Assembly (NCBI GenBank): GCA_000378025.1
Contig: KB899087.1
Location: 186,001-250,000 of the forward strand
Direction of reading: 5' to 3'
Source: Xanthobacteraceae bacterium 501b
Lineage (GTDB): Bacteria; Pseudomonadota; Alphaproteobacteria; Rhizobiales; Xanthobacteraceae
Length of the DNA: 64,000 nt
Shown piece by piece: positions 1-8,767 of the stretch (the stretch's first letter is position 1; each line of letters opens with the position of its first letter). Made by a program: the position numbers and the translations under genes. The notes beneath the pieces were generated by a model that made no database searches, was not told the DNA's origin, and saw nothing but the letters and a program-made list of their open reading frames with translations.

Positions 1-423
1 CCCCTCCGGCTCCGGGCCGAGGCTCGCCTCGCTGGCCTTTTCCAGCCGGGCCTCGCCGGCGAAGAAGGTGGCGGGCTCCGGCGCCGGAAGGGCCGGGGTG
101 CGGCCGGCGAGGGCGGCGAGCGCCGCCAGCACCGCGTCGAGCGTCGGCAGCACCCGGCTCTCCAGCCGCCCGAGCGAGGACAGCCCGCGCCACATCAGCT
201 GGCGCTGCAGCGGGCGCAGCTCGTGCCGGCGCAAGGCGAGGTAATGCGCGAGATTTTCGAGCGCGGGGTCTTCGCGGCCGGCCTCGCGGTGGAAGCGCTC
301 GATGAGCGGGGCGGCCTCCTCGACCACCGCCGCCCGCAGGGACAGCAGCGTCTCGAAAAGCGCGTTGTCATCGCTGACGACGTCATCGCTGGCGGCGGAG
401 AGGGGCGCAAAGTCGCTGTTCAT
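1..423 (-). CDS. pyk: Pyruvate kinase-like protein, N-terminal part (runs off the window edge)
   Basis: The reading frame starts with ATG at 423 on the minus strand and stays open to base 1, giving 141 residues. Only a helical N-terminal region is visible, with the segments ENLAHYLALRRHELRPLQ and GLSSLGRLESRVLPTLDAV. I recognise these as the N-terminal extension that precedes the barrel in a long pyruvate kinase variant of rhizobia and methylobacteria. The catalytic barrel, which would convert phosphoenolpyruvate and ADP to pyruvate and ATP, lies outside the window, so the enzyme assignment rests on this extension alone. It diverges from ffh across about 260 bp that must hold both promoters. 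An alternative is a stand-alone protein with this helical domain. Confidence 0.6.
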   Translation of the reverse strand, partial: MNSDFAPLSAASDDVVSDDNALFETLLSLRAAVVEEAAPLIERFHREAGREDPALENLAHYLALRRHELRPLQRQLMWRGLSSLGRLESRVLPTLDAVLAALAALAGRTPALPAPEPATFFAGEARLEKASEASLGPEPEG

Positions 424-682
424 GACCGGGTTCCTCGCATGGATGCGGCACGCTAGGATGGCGCTGTTACGCGGCTGTGACCTCCGTAGTCTCCCGCAAA
501 AGCGCGTCAAAACTTGACTCTCTGGCGCGCGGCGGCTACGAGCCCCACATCCTCGCAGACCCCGCGAGCCGATCCGCCGCCCGGCCCCTGAGGCCGGAGG
601 TCAACGCCCGACAGCGCTTTGCGCCCTCGGGCGCCGTTCGGCATTGCGCTGTGAGCTGTGGGAAAAGGACCGGAGCGAACGC

Positions 683-2215
683 ATGTTCGATTCATTGACC
701 GACCGCCTTGGCGGCATACTCGACCGGCTGAAACGACGCGGCGCCCTCACCGAGGCCGACGTGAACGAGGCCATGCGCGAGGTGCGCCGGGCGCTGATCG
801 AGGCCGATGTCGCGCTCGACGTGGTGCGCTCCTTCACCGACAAGGTGCGCACCCGCGCCGTCGGCGCCGAGGTCATCAAGTCGGTCACGCCCGGCCAGAT
901 GGTGGTGAAGATCGTCAATGACGAACTCGTCGCCATGCTCGGCTCCGACGCCAAGCCGATCGACCTCGACGCCGCCCCGCCGGTGCCGGTGCTGATGGTC
1001 GGCCTGCAGGGCTCGGGCAAGACCACCTCCACCGCCAAGATCGCCAAGCGCCTGACCGAGCGCGGCAACCGCAAGGTGCTGATGGCCTCGCTCGATACCC
1101 GCCGCCCGGCGGCGATGGAGCAGCTGGCCATGCTGGGCACGCAGGTCGGCGTCGCCACCCTGCCGATCGTCGCTGGCCAGTCCGCCGTGCAGATCGCCCG
1201 CCGCGCCATGGAAGCCGCCCGCCTCGGCGGCTATGACGTGGTGATGCTCGACACCGCCGGCCGCGTCACGCTCGACGAGGCGCTGATGGCCGAAGTGGCC
1301 GAGGTGAAGGCCGCGACCAAGCCGCATGAAGTGCTGCTCGTCGCCGACAGCCTCACCGGCCAGGACGCGGTGAACACCGCCAAGGCGTTCGACGAGCGTG
1401 TCGGCCTTACCGGCATCGTGCTGACCCGCGCCGATGGTGACGGGCGTGGCGGTGCCGCCCTGTCCATGCGCGCCGTCACCGGCAAGCCGATCAAGCTGCT
1501 CGGCACCGGCGAAAAGATGGACGCGCTGGAGGATTTCGATCCCCGCCGCGTCGCCGGCCGCATCCTCGGCATGGGCGATGTCGTCTCCCTGGTCGAGAAG
1601 GCGGTCGAGAACATCGACGCCGAAAAGGCGATGGCTGCGGCCGATCGCATGCGCAAGGGCCAGTTCGATCTCGACGATCTGCGCATGCAGCTCGACCAGA
1701 TGGAGAAGCTCGGCGGCCTTGGCGGGCTGATGGGCATGCTGCCCGGCGTCGGCAAGATGAAGAACCAGCTCGCCGCCTCCGGCATGAATGACGGGGTGCT
1801 GAAGCGCCAGAAGGCCATCATCGATTCGATGACCAAGAAGGAGCGGCGCAACCCGAAGCTGCTCGACGGCTCCCGCCGCAAGCGCATCGCCAGCGGCTCC
1901 GGCACCAAGGTCGAGGACGTCAACCGGCTGATGAAGATGCACCGCCAGATGGCGGACATGATGAAGGCGATGGGCGCTCCGGGTGCCAAGCGCGGCCCGA
2001 TGGCCGGCCTCGCCAACATGTTCGGCCTCGGTGGCGGCGGCATGGGCGGCATGCCGAGCCCCGACCAACTGAAGCAGATGGCCGAGAAAATGCCCGGCGG
2101 GCTCGGTGGCGGCCTGCCCCCGAATTTCCCCGGCAACATGCCCGGGCTTCCGGGGCTGGGCACCAAGCCGGGCGGGCTTCCCGGCCTACCGGGCTTTCCG
2201 GGGAAGAAGAAGTGA
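683..2215 (+). CDS. ffh: Signal recognition particle protein Ffh (SRP54)
   Basis: GTPase of the signal recognition particle. It binds signal sequences of nascent inner-membrane proteins and docks with FtsY. The 510-residue product has the helical N domain, then a G domain with P-loop GLQGSGKTT near residues 107-115, DTAGR near 190 and the TRADGDGRGGAALS segment near 248 (most relatives have TKxD). A Met-rich M domain follows, with the SRP RNA-binding motif around SRRKRIASGSG. The tail is unusually rich in Gly, Met and Pro and ends in Lys. I start at ATG 683 because it is preceded by a GGAG site and gives the canonical MFDSLTDRL N-terminus. It leads the rpsP-rimM-trmD group. Confidence 0.98.
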   Translation: MFDSLTDRLGGILDRLKRRGALTEADVNEAMREVRRALIEADVALDVVRSFTDKVRTRAVGAEVIKSVTPGQMVVKIVNDELVAMLGSDAKPIDLDAAPPVPVLMVGLQGSGKTTSTAKIAKRLTERGNRKVLMASLDTRRPAAMEQLAMLGTQVGVATLPIVAGQSAVQIARRAMEAARLGGYDVVMLDTAGRVTLDEALMAEVAEVKAATKPHEVLLVADSLTGQDAVNTAKAFDERVGLTGIVLTRADGDGRGGAALSMRAVTGKPIKLLGTGEKMDALEDFDPRRVAGRILGMGDVVSLVEKAVENIDAEKAMAAADRMRKGQFDLDDLRMQLDQMEKLGGLGGLMGMLPGVGKMKNQLAASGMNDGVLKRQKAIIDSMTKKERRNPKLLDGSRRKRIASGSGTKVEDVNRLMKMHRQMADMMKAMGAPGAKRGPMAGLANMFGLGGGGMGGMPSPDQLKQMAEKMPGGLGGGLPPNFPGNMPGLPGLGTKPGGLPGLPGFPGKKK

Positions 2216-2239
2216 CGGCCCGATGATCTGACCCCCTTG

Positions 2240-2350
2240 CCGTCATCCCGGACGGCGCCTCAAGCGCCGATCCGGGATCGTTCTCCGCGCCTCAGGCGTC
2301 AAACGATCCCGGATCGGCGTTCGCTGCGCTCTCTTCGTCCGGGATGACGA
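2240..2350. repeat. REP-like nested palindrome, copy 1
   Basis: Intergenic element between ffh and rpsP. Outer arms CGTCATCCCGG and CCGGGATGACG enclose inner arms CCGGGATCG and CGATCCCGG. The same nested arms recur at 3574-3663 and 46951-47046, so this is a dispersed palindromic family, probably REP/BIME-like. It could form a strong cruciform or mRNA hairpin and attenuate transcription between ffh and rpsP. Confidence 0.8.
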
Positions 2351-2391
2351 CAGACACCAACCGACGAAACTGACACCAAAGGAAGAAAGAC

Positions 2392-2766
2392 ATGTCCCTC
2401 AAGATCCGTCTCGCCCGTGGCGGCGCCAAGAAGCGTCCCTATTACCGCATCGTCGTCGCCGATTCGCGCTCGCCGCGTGATGGCCGCTTCATCGAAAAGA
2501 TCGGCACCTTCGATCCGCTGAAGCCCAAGGACGCCACCGACCGCTTCACCCTCGACGTCGAGAAGGCCAAGGCCTGGCTCGCCAAGGGCGCCCAGCCGAC
2601 CGACCGCGTCGCCCGCTTCCTCGACAGCCTCGAGCTGGTGAAGCGCGCCGCCCGCAACAACCCTGAGAAGGCCGTTCCCGGCAAGAAGGCGCAGGAGCGC
2701 GCCGCCGAAGCCGCCAAGGCCGCCGAAGCCGCTGCCGCCGCTGCTGCGGCTCCCTCGGCCGAGTGA
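2392..2766 (+). CDS. rpsP: 30S ribosomal protein S16
   Basis: Small-subunit ribosomal protein that stabilises 16S rRNA folding. The 124-residue product has the S16 N-terminal signature [20 protein letters not shown], the usual [10 protein letters not shown] stretch and an Ala/Lys-rich C-terminal extension common in alphaproteobacteria. ATG 2392 follows the ribosome-binding site AAGGAAG. It sits between two palindromic intergenic elements, with rimM downstream, the conserved rpsP-rimM-trmD order. Confidence 0.98.
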   Translation: MSLKIRLARGGAKKRPYYRIVVADSRSPRDGRFIEKIGTFDPLKPKDATDRFTLDVEKAKAWLAKGAQPTDRVARFLDSLELVKRAARNNPEKAVPGKKAQERAAEAAKAAEAAAAAAAAPSAE

Positions 2767-2823
2767 GGCCGAGCCCCGATGGGTGTCGGCCCATGAGGGT
2801 CGACGCCTTCGGTGGCCTTTAGG

Positions 2824-2932
2824 CTGGGTCCCGGATCGGCGCCGCGCTGCGCGCGTCTTGTCCGGGAAACGGCATATGAGACTGTGTCCCGGACCAGCGA
2901 CGCCGCAGGCGGAGCGCCGAACCGGGACCCAG
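2824..2932. repeat. Second type of intergenic palindrome
   Basis: Arms CTGGGTCCCGG and CCGGGACCCAG bracket about 85 bp that contains further internal complements (GTCCGGG, CCCGGAC). It lies between rpsP and rimM. The sequence differs from the CGTCATCCCGG family, but size and architecture are similar. It leaves little room for a separate rimM promoter and may act on the rpsP-rimM mRNA. Confidence 0.65.
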
Positions 2933-2978
2933 GAAAGGCTGCGCCGCAGGCGCTTTAACGATCTGCCGCGAGACCGCT

Positions 2979-3521
2979 ATGCCCCAAGACCGTGTTCTCC
3001 TCGCCCGCATCGGCGCCCCGCATGGGGTGCGCGGCGAGGTGCGGCTGTTCATCTTCGCCGCCGATCCGGCTGCGCTGCAGGACTACGCGCCGCTGACCGA
3101 CGAGGCGGGCACACGCACCTTCCGCATCAAGACGCTGCGCCCGGCGAAGGAGCATTTCGTCGCCCGGCTGGAAGGCGTCGACACGCGCGAGGCGGCCGAG
3201 GCGCTGACCAATCAGGGCGTCTATGTCACCCGCGACCTGCTGCCCGAGCCGGACGAGGAAGACGATTTCTACCATGCCGACCTGATCGCGTTGGTCGCCT
3301 TCACCAGCGAGGGCGCGCCCTTCGGCAAGGTGGTGGCGGTGCATGATTTCGGCGCCGGCGACATTCTCGAAATCGCGCCGGAAGCCGGCGGCAAAACGCT
3401 CATGCTGCCCTTCACCAAGGCGGTGGTGCCGCGGGTCGACCTCAAGGCCGGCCGCCTCACCGTCGAGCCCGGCGAATGGGTGCGCGAGGAAGCCCCGCCG
3501 CCGGAAGCGGACCAGGGCTGA
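2979..3521 (+). CDS. rimM: Ribosome maturation factor RimM
   Basis: Assembly factor for the 30S head domain that binds S19. The 180-residue product has the N-terminal RimM barrel beginning VLLARIGAPHGVRGEVRL (residues 6-23) and a C-terminal PRC-barrel part that includes VAVHDFGAGDILEI and LPFTKAVVPRVDL. Length fits the family. The start at ATG 2979 gives the standard N-terminus, although the ribosome-binding site is weak. It lies downstream of rpsP and upstream of trmD. Confidence 0.97.
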   Translation: MPQDRVLLARIGAPHGVRGEVRLFIFAADPAALQDYAPLTDEAGTRTFRIKTLRPAKEHFVARLEGVDTREAAEALTNQGVYVTRDLLPEPDEEDDFYHADLIALVAFTSEGAPFGKVVAVHDFGAGDILEIAPEAGGKTLMLPFTKAVVPRVDLKAGRLTVEPGEWVREEAPPPEADQG

Positions 3522-3573
3522 CGGGCGACCGGGACGGATCGGGGAGAGTACCCCCGTTCCGGATATGGAATTA

Positions 3574-3663
3574 GTCGTCATCCCGGCCGAGCTTAGCGAG
3601 AGCCGGGATCGCTCTCCAACGGCTCGCGATCCCGGATCGGCCTGACGGCCGTCCGGGATGACG
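3574..3663. repeat. REP-like nested palindrome, copy 2
   Basis: Located between rimM and trmD. The outer arms GTCATCCCGG and CCGGGATGAC match copies at 2240 and 46951, with inner CCGGGATCG and CGATCCCGG. Its right arm overlaps an upstream in-frame ATG (3658) of trmD. That is one reason to place the trmD start downstream of the element. Confidence 0.8.
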
Positions 3664-3681
3664 ATGAACGGAACCCCTGCC

Positions 3682-4383
3682 ATGTGGCGCGCCTCCCTCA
3701 TCACCATTTTTCCCGACATGTTTCCGGGCCCGCTCGGTCTTTCTCTGGCCGGCCGGGCGCTGGCGCAGGGCGCCTGGGGCATCGAGACGGTGGACCCGCG
3801 CGAGCAGGCCACCGATCGCCACCGCTCGGTCGACGACACGCCGGCCGGCGGCGGGCCCGGCATGGTGATGCGGGTGGATGTGCTGGCCCGCGCGGTGGAC
3901 GCCGCCGCCCCGGAAGGGGACACCCGCCCGCGCCTGCTGATGACCCCGCGCGGCGCGCCGCTGACCCAGAAGCGCGTGCGCGAGCTCAGCGCGGGCGAGG
4001 GCGTGGTCATCGTCTGCGGGCGCTTCGAGGGGGTGGACGACCGGCTCATCGCCGCGCGCGGGCTGGAGGAGGTTTGCGTCGGCGATGTGGTGCTGTCGGG
4101 CGGGGAGATTGGCGCGCTGGTGCTGCTCGATGCCTGCGTCCGGCTGCTGCCGGGAGTGATGGGGCACCCGGAATCCGGCACCGAGGAGAGCTTTTCCGCC
4201 GGCCTGCTGGAGTATCCCCAGTACACCCGCCCGCAGAGCTTCGAGGGGCTGGAGATCCCCGCCATCCTCACCGGCGGCGACCATGCCAAGGTCGCCCGCT
4301 GGCGGCGCGAGCAGGCGGAGGCCGCCACACGAGAGCGGCGGCCGGACCTGTGGGCGCGCTATCGCGAAACGGGCGGGCGTTGA
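3682..4383 (+). CDS. trmD: tRNA (guanine-N1)-methyltransferase TrmD
   Basis: Methylates G37 of tRNAs with S-adenosylmethionine, which prevents +1 frameshifting. The product has the trefoil-knot SPOUT fold signatures GGGPGMVMR (near 51-59), [10 protein letters not shown] and [19 protein letters not shown], then the segment ending [17 protein letters not shown]. The C-terminus is a little short (233 residues against about 255 in E. coli). ATG 3658 is also in frame but lies in the palindromic repeat. ATG 3682 has a GGA site upstream and gives the typical [16 protein letters not shown] start. Confidence 0.97.
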   Translation: MWRASLITIFPDMFPGPLGLSLAGRALAQGAWGIETVDPREQATDRHRSVDDTPAGGGPGMVMRVDVLARAVDAAAPEGDTRPRLLMTPRGAPLTQKRVRELSAGEGVVIVCGRFEGVDDRLIAARGLEEVCVGDVVLSGGEIGALVLLDACVRLLPGVMGHPESGTEESFSAGLLEYPQYTRPQSFEGLEIPAILTGGDHAKVARWRREQAEAATRERRPDLWARYRETGGR

Positions 4384-4402
4384 GCCCGCTGTTTGCGCGC
4401 GC

Positions 4403-4846
4403 TTACTCGGTCAGCTCATAGGTGAAGTTCTGATTGCTCTTGGTGTCGACCTCGTCGAACTTCACGCCGGTGAAGCCGGCTTCTTCGCAATCGAGCGTGT
4501 CGCCGGTCTGATGGTCGCGATTGTGCAGCGTGTATTTCTCAGCCGCGATGCAGAAATGACCGCCTTGCTGTTTGCTGGAGCCTGACCAGGTGCCGCCCTC
4601 TTCGCCGGCCGCGTAGATGTAATAGTAGCGGTTGGCCAGTCGGCCGCGGATCATCACCGTGCAGTCGTCCGGCGCCAGCTTCCACCACCCTTCCGAGGTC
4701 CAGCCATAATCGGTGCTGTCATAGCCGATCGACAGGTTCACGGTTTCTTCCGCCCTGTTGCAGATCTTGAAATCGGCTTTGCCCTCGGACACAAGGCACA
4801 ACAATCCCGCGACGCTCAGGGCCGACAGGATGTGAAAACGACGCAT
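4403..4846 (-). CDS. DUF1036 family exported protein
   Basis: Secreted protein of 147 residues with an N-terminal signal peptide (hydrophobic stretch ILSALSVAGLLCLVSEGKA). The body is typical of DUF1036, with DFKICNRAEETVNLSIGY, a GWWKLAPDDC segment and the RYYYIYA motif. Four Cys in the mature part could form disulfides. The family has no established function. It is convergent with trmD and divergent from rplS, so it breaks the usual trmD-rplS adjacency. The ATG at 4846 has a GGGAG site. Confidence 0.88.
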   Translation of the reverse strand: MRRFHILSALSVAGLLCLVSEGKADFKICNRAEETVNLSIGYDSTDYGWTSEGWWKLAPDDCTVMIRGRLANRYYYIYAAGEEGGTWSGSSKQQGGHFCIAAEKYTLHNRDHQTGDTLDCEEAGFTGVKFDEVDTKSNQNFTYELTE

Positions 4847-5026
4847 TTGATGCTCCCGCTCGAAGAGGGGCGCAGTGCACCCTACCCAAGTACGGAATGC
4901 AACGAAAATTGCATGACAAACCGTCTGAGGTCGCGTATAGGCGCCCCGTCACTACCAACTGACAACAGCAAGATGCGGGCGGCCGGGTTCTGACATGCCC
5001 TGACCGATCCTGCCTGAGGTGATAAC

Positions 5027-5446
5027 ATGGTCGATATTATTCGCGAGCTCGACATCGAGCAGGCCGCCAAGCTCGCCGAGCTGCGCGCCATCCCCGACTT
5101 CCAGCCGGGCGATACCGTCATCGTCAATGTGAAGGTGAAGGAAGGCGAGCGCACCCGCGTGCAGGCCTATGAGGGCGTCGTGATCGCCCGCAATGGCGGC
5201 GGCATCAATGAGAGCTTCACCGTTCGCAAGATCTCCTATGGCGAAGGCGTCGAGCGCGTGTTCCCGCTCTATTCGCCGAACATTGACAGCCTGAAGGTTG
5301 TCCGTCGCGGCAAGGTGCGCCGCGCCAAGCTCTATTACCTGCGCGATCGTCGCGGCAAGTCGGCCCGTATCGCCGAGCGCCAGGACAAGAACGCCGGCAG
5401 CCGCAAGAAGGGCCCGGCTACGACCCCGGTCGCCGCTGCCGAGTGA
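5027..5446 (+). CDS. rplS: 50S ribosomal protein L19
   Basis: Large-subunit protein at the subunit interface. The 139-residue product has the family signature [20 protein letters not shown] (residues 33-52) and the [19 protein letters not shown] segment, with a basic C-terminal extension. ATG 5027 follows the strong site GAGGTGA. Because the inverted DUF1036 gene precedes it, rplS must be transcribed from a promoter in 4847-5026 rather than only from the ffh-trmD transcript. A terminator follows. Confidence 0.98.
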   Translation: MVDIIRELDIEQAAKLAELRAIPDFQPGDTVIVNVKVKEGERTRVQAYEGVVIARNGGGINESFTVRKISYGEGVERVFPLYSPNIDSLKVVRRGKVRRAKLYYLRDRRGKSARIAERQDKNAGSRKKGPATTPVAAAE

Positions 5447-5487
5447 TTCCAGCTCCGGCTCCGGCCGGGACTGTCAGACGATGTTCA

Positions 5488-5514
5488 GGGCGGCTTCGGC
5501 CGCCCTTTTCTTTT
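5488..5514 (+). terminator. Intrinsic terminator after rplS
   Basis: Hairpin GGGCGGC-TTCG-GCCGCCC followed by TTTTCTTTT, 40 bp after the rplS stop codon and just before the convergent dipeptidase gene ends. Confidence 0.9.
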
Positions 5515-5525
5515 GCCCGCGGGGC

Positions 5526-6281
5526 TCAGGGGCCGGCCGTCACCGGGAAGTCGAAATACGTGTCGGGAAACGGCTCGTCCGCCAGCGTGTAGTGCCACCA
5601 TTCCTCGGCATAGGGTTTGAATCCGTGGCGCTGCATCAGCGTCTTCAGCGTCTCCCGGTTCGCGGTGGCCTGCGCCGGAATGCCGGCGGCGCCGTGATGG
5701 GCCCGCTCGTCGAAACAATCATATCCGGTGCCGAAATCGAGCGTGGCGTCGTCGAAGCGCGCGCCCACGGGCAGGGCGCAGTCGGCGAGCGGCTCACCGG
5801 GCGCCAAGGGTATCGCCGGCTTCTGGCCGAGCCGAATAATAGCGAGATCGACCGTGCTGCCCCGGCTGTGGCCGGACTTCTCGGCAATGTAGCCGCGCGT
5901 GAACAACTCACTCTTGGGCACGCGGGGATAGAATTCTGGCTTCATCGCCGCGTCGCCGAGGTCCCTAGCCCAGGCGACGAAATCGGCGACCGCCCGCGCC
6001 GGGCGGTAGCAGTCATACACCTTCAAGCCGAGACCCTGCGCGGCGAGTTCCCGCGCCGCCGCCGCCAGCGCCTCGGCGGCGGGACGGGTCAGGATGCACT
6101 CGGGCGCGGCATAGGCGGCGATGGGGCGGCCGACGAAATTGTGCGGGCCGGCATAGCGCATATCGTGCTGGATGGCGGGAGCGACATCGCGCAGCCGGAC
6201 GAAGCCGTCGGGGAGATCGGCGCTGCGGGCGGCGACCGGCGCCGCCGCGAGGGCAAGCGTCAGCAGGACAGTCCTGAGCAT
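5526..6281 (-). CDS. D-alanyl-D-alanine dipeptidase (VanX/DdpX family, M15)
   Basis: Zinc dipeptidase expected to hydrolyse D-Ala-D-Ala in the periplasm. The product has a Sec signal peptide (residues 1-20), then the M15D fold: the substrate-binding DCYRPARAVADF segment, the zinc motif SGHSRGSTVDLAI (SxHxxGxxxD) and the catalytic/zinc segment EEWWHY. Length 251 fits secreted family members. In non-resistant bacteria such enzymes recycle peptidoglycan dipeptide rather than confer vancomycin resistance, and no vanHA partners are present. ATG 6281 has an AAGG site. Confidence 0.93.
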   Translation of the reverse strand: MLRTVLLTLALAAAPVAARSADLPDGFVRLRDVAPAIQHDMRYAGPHNFVGRPIAAYAAPECILTRPAAEALAAAARELAAQGLGLKVYDCYRPARAVADFVAWARDLGDAAMKPEFYPRVPKSELFTRGYIAEKSGHSRGSTVDLAIIRLGQKPAIPLAPGEPLADCALPVGARFDDATLDFGTGYDCFDERAHHGAAGIPAQATANRETLKTLMQRHGFKPYAEEWWHYTLADEPFPDTYFDFPVTAGP

Positions 6282-6414
6282 TGCGTGAACCTTGATCGGG
6301 ACAATGCGCGGCGATGTGCCATGCGGCCCGCCGGCCTGTCCAGAGCGGCGGCCCTTGCCCCGGGCCGCGCCGGCGTTGGAGGTCCAGACTTGGGGCGCTT
6401 CGATCGGGAGCGCG

Positions 6415-6657
6415 TCAGCAGTCCTTGATGTGCAGCACGCGGGTATTGGTCTGCTGCTCGACGAGGATGGTGCCGTCGCCCAGCATGGCGGCCTGCATCA
6501 CGGTGGCGAAGTCCGGCTTGCGCAGGGGGCAGGTGATGAGCTGCCGGCGCTCCGCCTTCGCGACCTCCTGCGGCTTCACATCCGTGCGATTTCCCGCCTC
6601 GACAGCGGCGAAGGTGACAAAGGTTGCGGCGATCAAGGCGATGTCGGACAGGCGCAT
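6415..6657 (-). CDS. Small exported hypothetical protein
   Basis: An 80-residue protein with an N-terminal hydrophobic segment (SDIALIAATFVTFAAVEAG) that reads as a signal peptide or membrane anchor. The mature part has two Cys, one near CPLRKPDF and one at the extreme C-terminus. I do not recognise the family. ATG 6657 is chosen over an upstream in-frame ATG at 6738 because of the AAGGGAG site just before it and the better signal sequence. Confidence 0.65.
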   Translation of the reverse strand: MRLSDIALIAATFVTFAAVEAGNRTDVKPQEVAKAERRQLITCPLRKPDFATVMQAAMLGDGTILVEQQTNTRVLHIKDC

Positions 6658-7184
6658 CGTAGACTCCCTTCGCCGCAAGAGCTTAGCCCGGCGGATGAAG
6701 CCGCGCCATATCAAAGGTAAAAAAGCGTAGAGAGGCACATATGTTTCGATTTATCGGTCGGTTTCAGGCTGATTTTACTATGTAATACATTATTCCACGT
6801 GTGTGTTCCGCTGTTTGCCCGTCACGCAGTCGTGCGGCGGCACGGGGCGGGCCGGGGGATGGCGGCGATTGTTTGCCGCGCCCAGACTTGCTAGAAGGGT
6901 TCCATGATGGCGCTTGGCACCCCGATGACGGTTTCCTGCGGCGCGGCGGTTTCGCCGGCGCCCGGTGCCGCGCGGCCGGAGGCCCGCCGCCGCCTGCCGA
7001 CCACCATCGGCTTCGCCGCCGTGCCGGATCATGTCCGCCTGCCGGCGCGCTTTTTCGGACGCTTCACCGCCTGCGCGGTCGCCGGGCTTAGCTGAGCGCT
7101 TCCCGGAGCCGAAGCCCTCGGGCTCGACGCTCCCGGCCGCGCTGCTGCCCCGCCCTTGTTTTCCTCTTCCCAAGAGACGCCAAG
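6658..7184. other. Intergenic region upstream of leuC
   Basis: About 530 bp without a convincing gene. Bases 6740-6800 are clearly more AT-rich than the surroundings and probably hold promoters for leuC or the small divergent gene. A 63-codon frame at 6904-7095 starts after a GAAGGG site but is Ala/Pro/Arg-rich and resembles nothing. No Leu-codon-rich leader peptide is visible. Confidence 0.5.
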
Positions 7185-8606
7185 ATGAGCACGCCCGCTC
7201 CCCGTACCCTGTACGACAAGATTTTCGACGACCACATCATCGACCGCCAGGAGGATGGCACCTGCCTCCTCTATATCGACCGGCATCTGGTGCATGAAGT
7301 GACCAGCCCGCAGGCCTTCGAGGGCCTGCGCGTGGCCGGGCGCCGGGTGCATGCGCCGTCGAAGACGCTCGCCGTGGTCGACCACAACGTGCCGACCACC
7401 GACCGCCGCTTTGGCATTGACGATCCCGAGAGCCGCATCCAGGTGGAGACGCTGGCCGAGAACGCCCGCGAGTTCGGCGTCGAATATTTCAACGAGCTCG
7501 ACAAGCGTCAGGGCATCGTCCACGTCATCGGCCCGGAGCAGGGCTTCACCCTGCCGGGCACCACCATCGTCTGCGGCGACAGCCACACCTCGACCCACGG
7601 CGCCTTCGGCGCGCTCGCCCATGGCATCGGCACCTCGGAGGTGGAGCATGTGCTCGCCACCCAGACGCTGATCCAGAAGAAGAGCAAGAACATGCGGGTC
7701 AGCGTCGATGGCAAGCTGCCCGACGGCGTGACCGCCAAGGATGTGACGCTCGCCATCATCGGCGCCACCGGCACCGCCGGCGGCACCGGCTATGTCATCG
7801 AATATGCCGGCGAGGTGTTTCGCGCCCTGTCGATGGAAGGCCGCATGACGGTCTGCAACATGTCGATCGAGGGCGGGGCGCGCGCCGGCATGGTCGCCCC
7901 CGACGAAACCACCTATGCCTATGTGAAGGACCGCCCGCGCGCGCCCAAGGGCGCCGCCTGGGACGCGGCGCTGCGCTATTGGGACACGCTGCGCACCGAT
8001 GAAGGCGCGTTCTTCGACAAGGAACTCCGGCTCGACGGCGCCTCGCTGCCGCCCATCGTCTCCTGGGGTACCAGCCCGGAGGACGTGATCTCGGTCGAGG
8101 GGCTGGTGCCCGATCCTGATCTGATCGACGACCCGGACAAGCGCGACGCGAAGAAGCGGGCGCTGGCCTATATGGGCCTCGTCGCCGGCACCAAGATCAT
8201 CGATATCCCGGTCGACAAGGTGTTCATCGGTTCCTGCACCAATGCCCGCATCGAGGACCTGCGCGCCGCCGCTTCCATCGTGCGTGGCCACAAGGTGCGG
8301 GAGGGCGTCTCCGGCATGATCGTTCCGGGCTCGGGGCTGGTGAAGCTGCAGGCCGAGGCCGAGGGGCTGGACGCCATCTTCAAGGCGGCGGGCTTCGACT
8401 GGCGCGAGCCGGGCTGCTCCATGTGCCTGGCGATGAACGCCGACAAGCTCGGCCCGGAGGAGCGCTGCGCCTCCACCTCGAACCGCAATTTCGAGGGCCG
8501 GCAGGGCTTCAAGGGCCGCACCCATCTCGTCTCCCCCGCCATGGCGGCGGCGGCGGCGATCGCCGGCCATTTCGTCGACGTCCGCACCTGGCCGCGGGCG
8601 GGTTGA
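7185..8606 (+). CDS. leuC: 3-isopropylmalate dehydratase large subunit
   Basis: Catalyses isomerisation of 2- to 3-isopropylmalate in leucine synthesis together with LeuD. The 473-residue aconitase-fold product carries the [4Fe-4S] cysteines in [15 protein letters not shown] (near 351) and CSMCLAMN (near 411 and 414). It also has the [10 protein letters not shown] and [15 protein letters not shown] motifs. leuD is 1.3 kb downstream and leuB 6 kb downstream, so the pathway genes are near each other but not in one operon. Confidence 0.98.
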   Translation: MSTPAPRTLYDKIFDDHIIDRQEDGTCLLYIDRHLVHEVTSPQAFEGLRVAGRRVHAPSKTLAVVDHNVPTTDRRFGIDDPESRIQVETLAENAREFGVEYFNELDKRQGIVHVIGPEQGFTLPGTTIVCGDSHTSTHGAFGALAHGIGTSEVEHVLATQTLIQKKSKNMRVSVDGKLPDGVTAKDVTLAIIGATGTAGGTGYVIEYAGEVFRALSMEGRMTVCNMSIEGGARAGMVAPDETTYAYVKDRPRAPKGAAWDAALRYWDTLRTDEGAFFDKELRLDGASLPPIVSWGTSPEDVISVEGLVPDPDLIDDPDKRDAKKRALAYMGLVAGTKIIDIPVDKVFIGSCTNARIEDLRAAASIVRGHKVREGVSGMIVPGSGLVKLQAEAEGLDAIFKAAGFDWREPGCSMCLAMNADKLGPEERCASTSNRNFEGRQGFKGRTHLVSPAMAAAAAIAGHFVDVRTWPRAG

Positions 8607-8628
8607 GCCTCGGCCCGGGGGCAGCGCG

Positions 8629-8763
8629 ATGAGGGGCGATCCGTTCTGGGAACCGCCGCCCGACGACCCCATGGAAGTGTGGGGCCGTCGCCTCGGGCGC
8701 GGGCTCGCCGTCGTGGTGGCGCTCGGCCTCGTCGTCTATCTGTTCGCGACCTATCTGAGGTGA
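8629..8763 (+). CDS. 44-residue single-pass membrane peptide
   Basis: A short frame ATG 8629 to TGA 8763 encodes 44 residues: a Pro/Asp-rich cytosolic head (PFWEPPPDDPMEVWGRR) and one hydrophobic helix (GLAVVVALGLVVYLFATYL) ending in Arg. It begins 22 bp after leuC and ends 4 bp before the metallopeptidase start, with the downstream ribosome-binding site inside its last codons, so it looks translationally coupled. Codon use matches neighbours. Function is unknown; it may be a small membrane partner of an adjacent product. Confidence 0.65.
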   Translation: MRGDPFWEPPPDDPMEVWGRRLGRGLAVVVALGLVVYLFATYLR

Positions 8764-8767
8764 GCCG

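Noticed and set aside
3658-3681. Upstream trmD start at ATG 3658
   Set aside because: It lies in the arm of a dispersed palindrome and adds eight residues not typical of TrmD; ATG 3682 is better.
5526-6281. Vancomycin-resistance gene vanX
   Set aside because: No vanH, vanA, vanR or vanS nearby, and it has a signal peptide; it is a chromosomal dipeptidase.
6904-7095. 63-codon frame upstream of leuC as a leader peptide
   Set aside because: No run of leucine codons and no adjacent attenuator-like hairpin pair.
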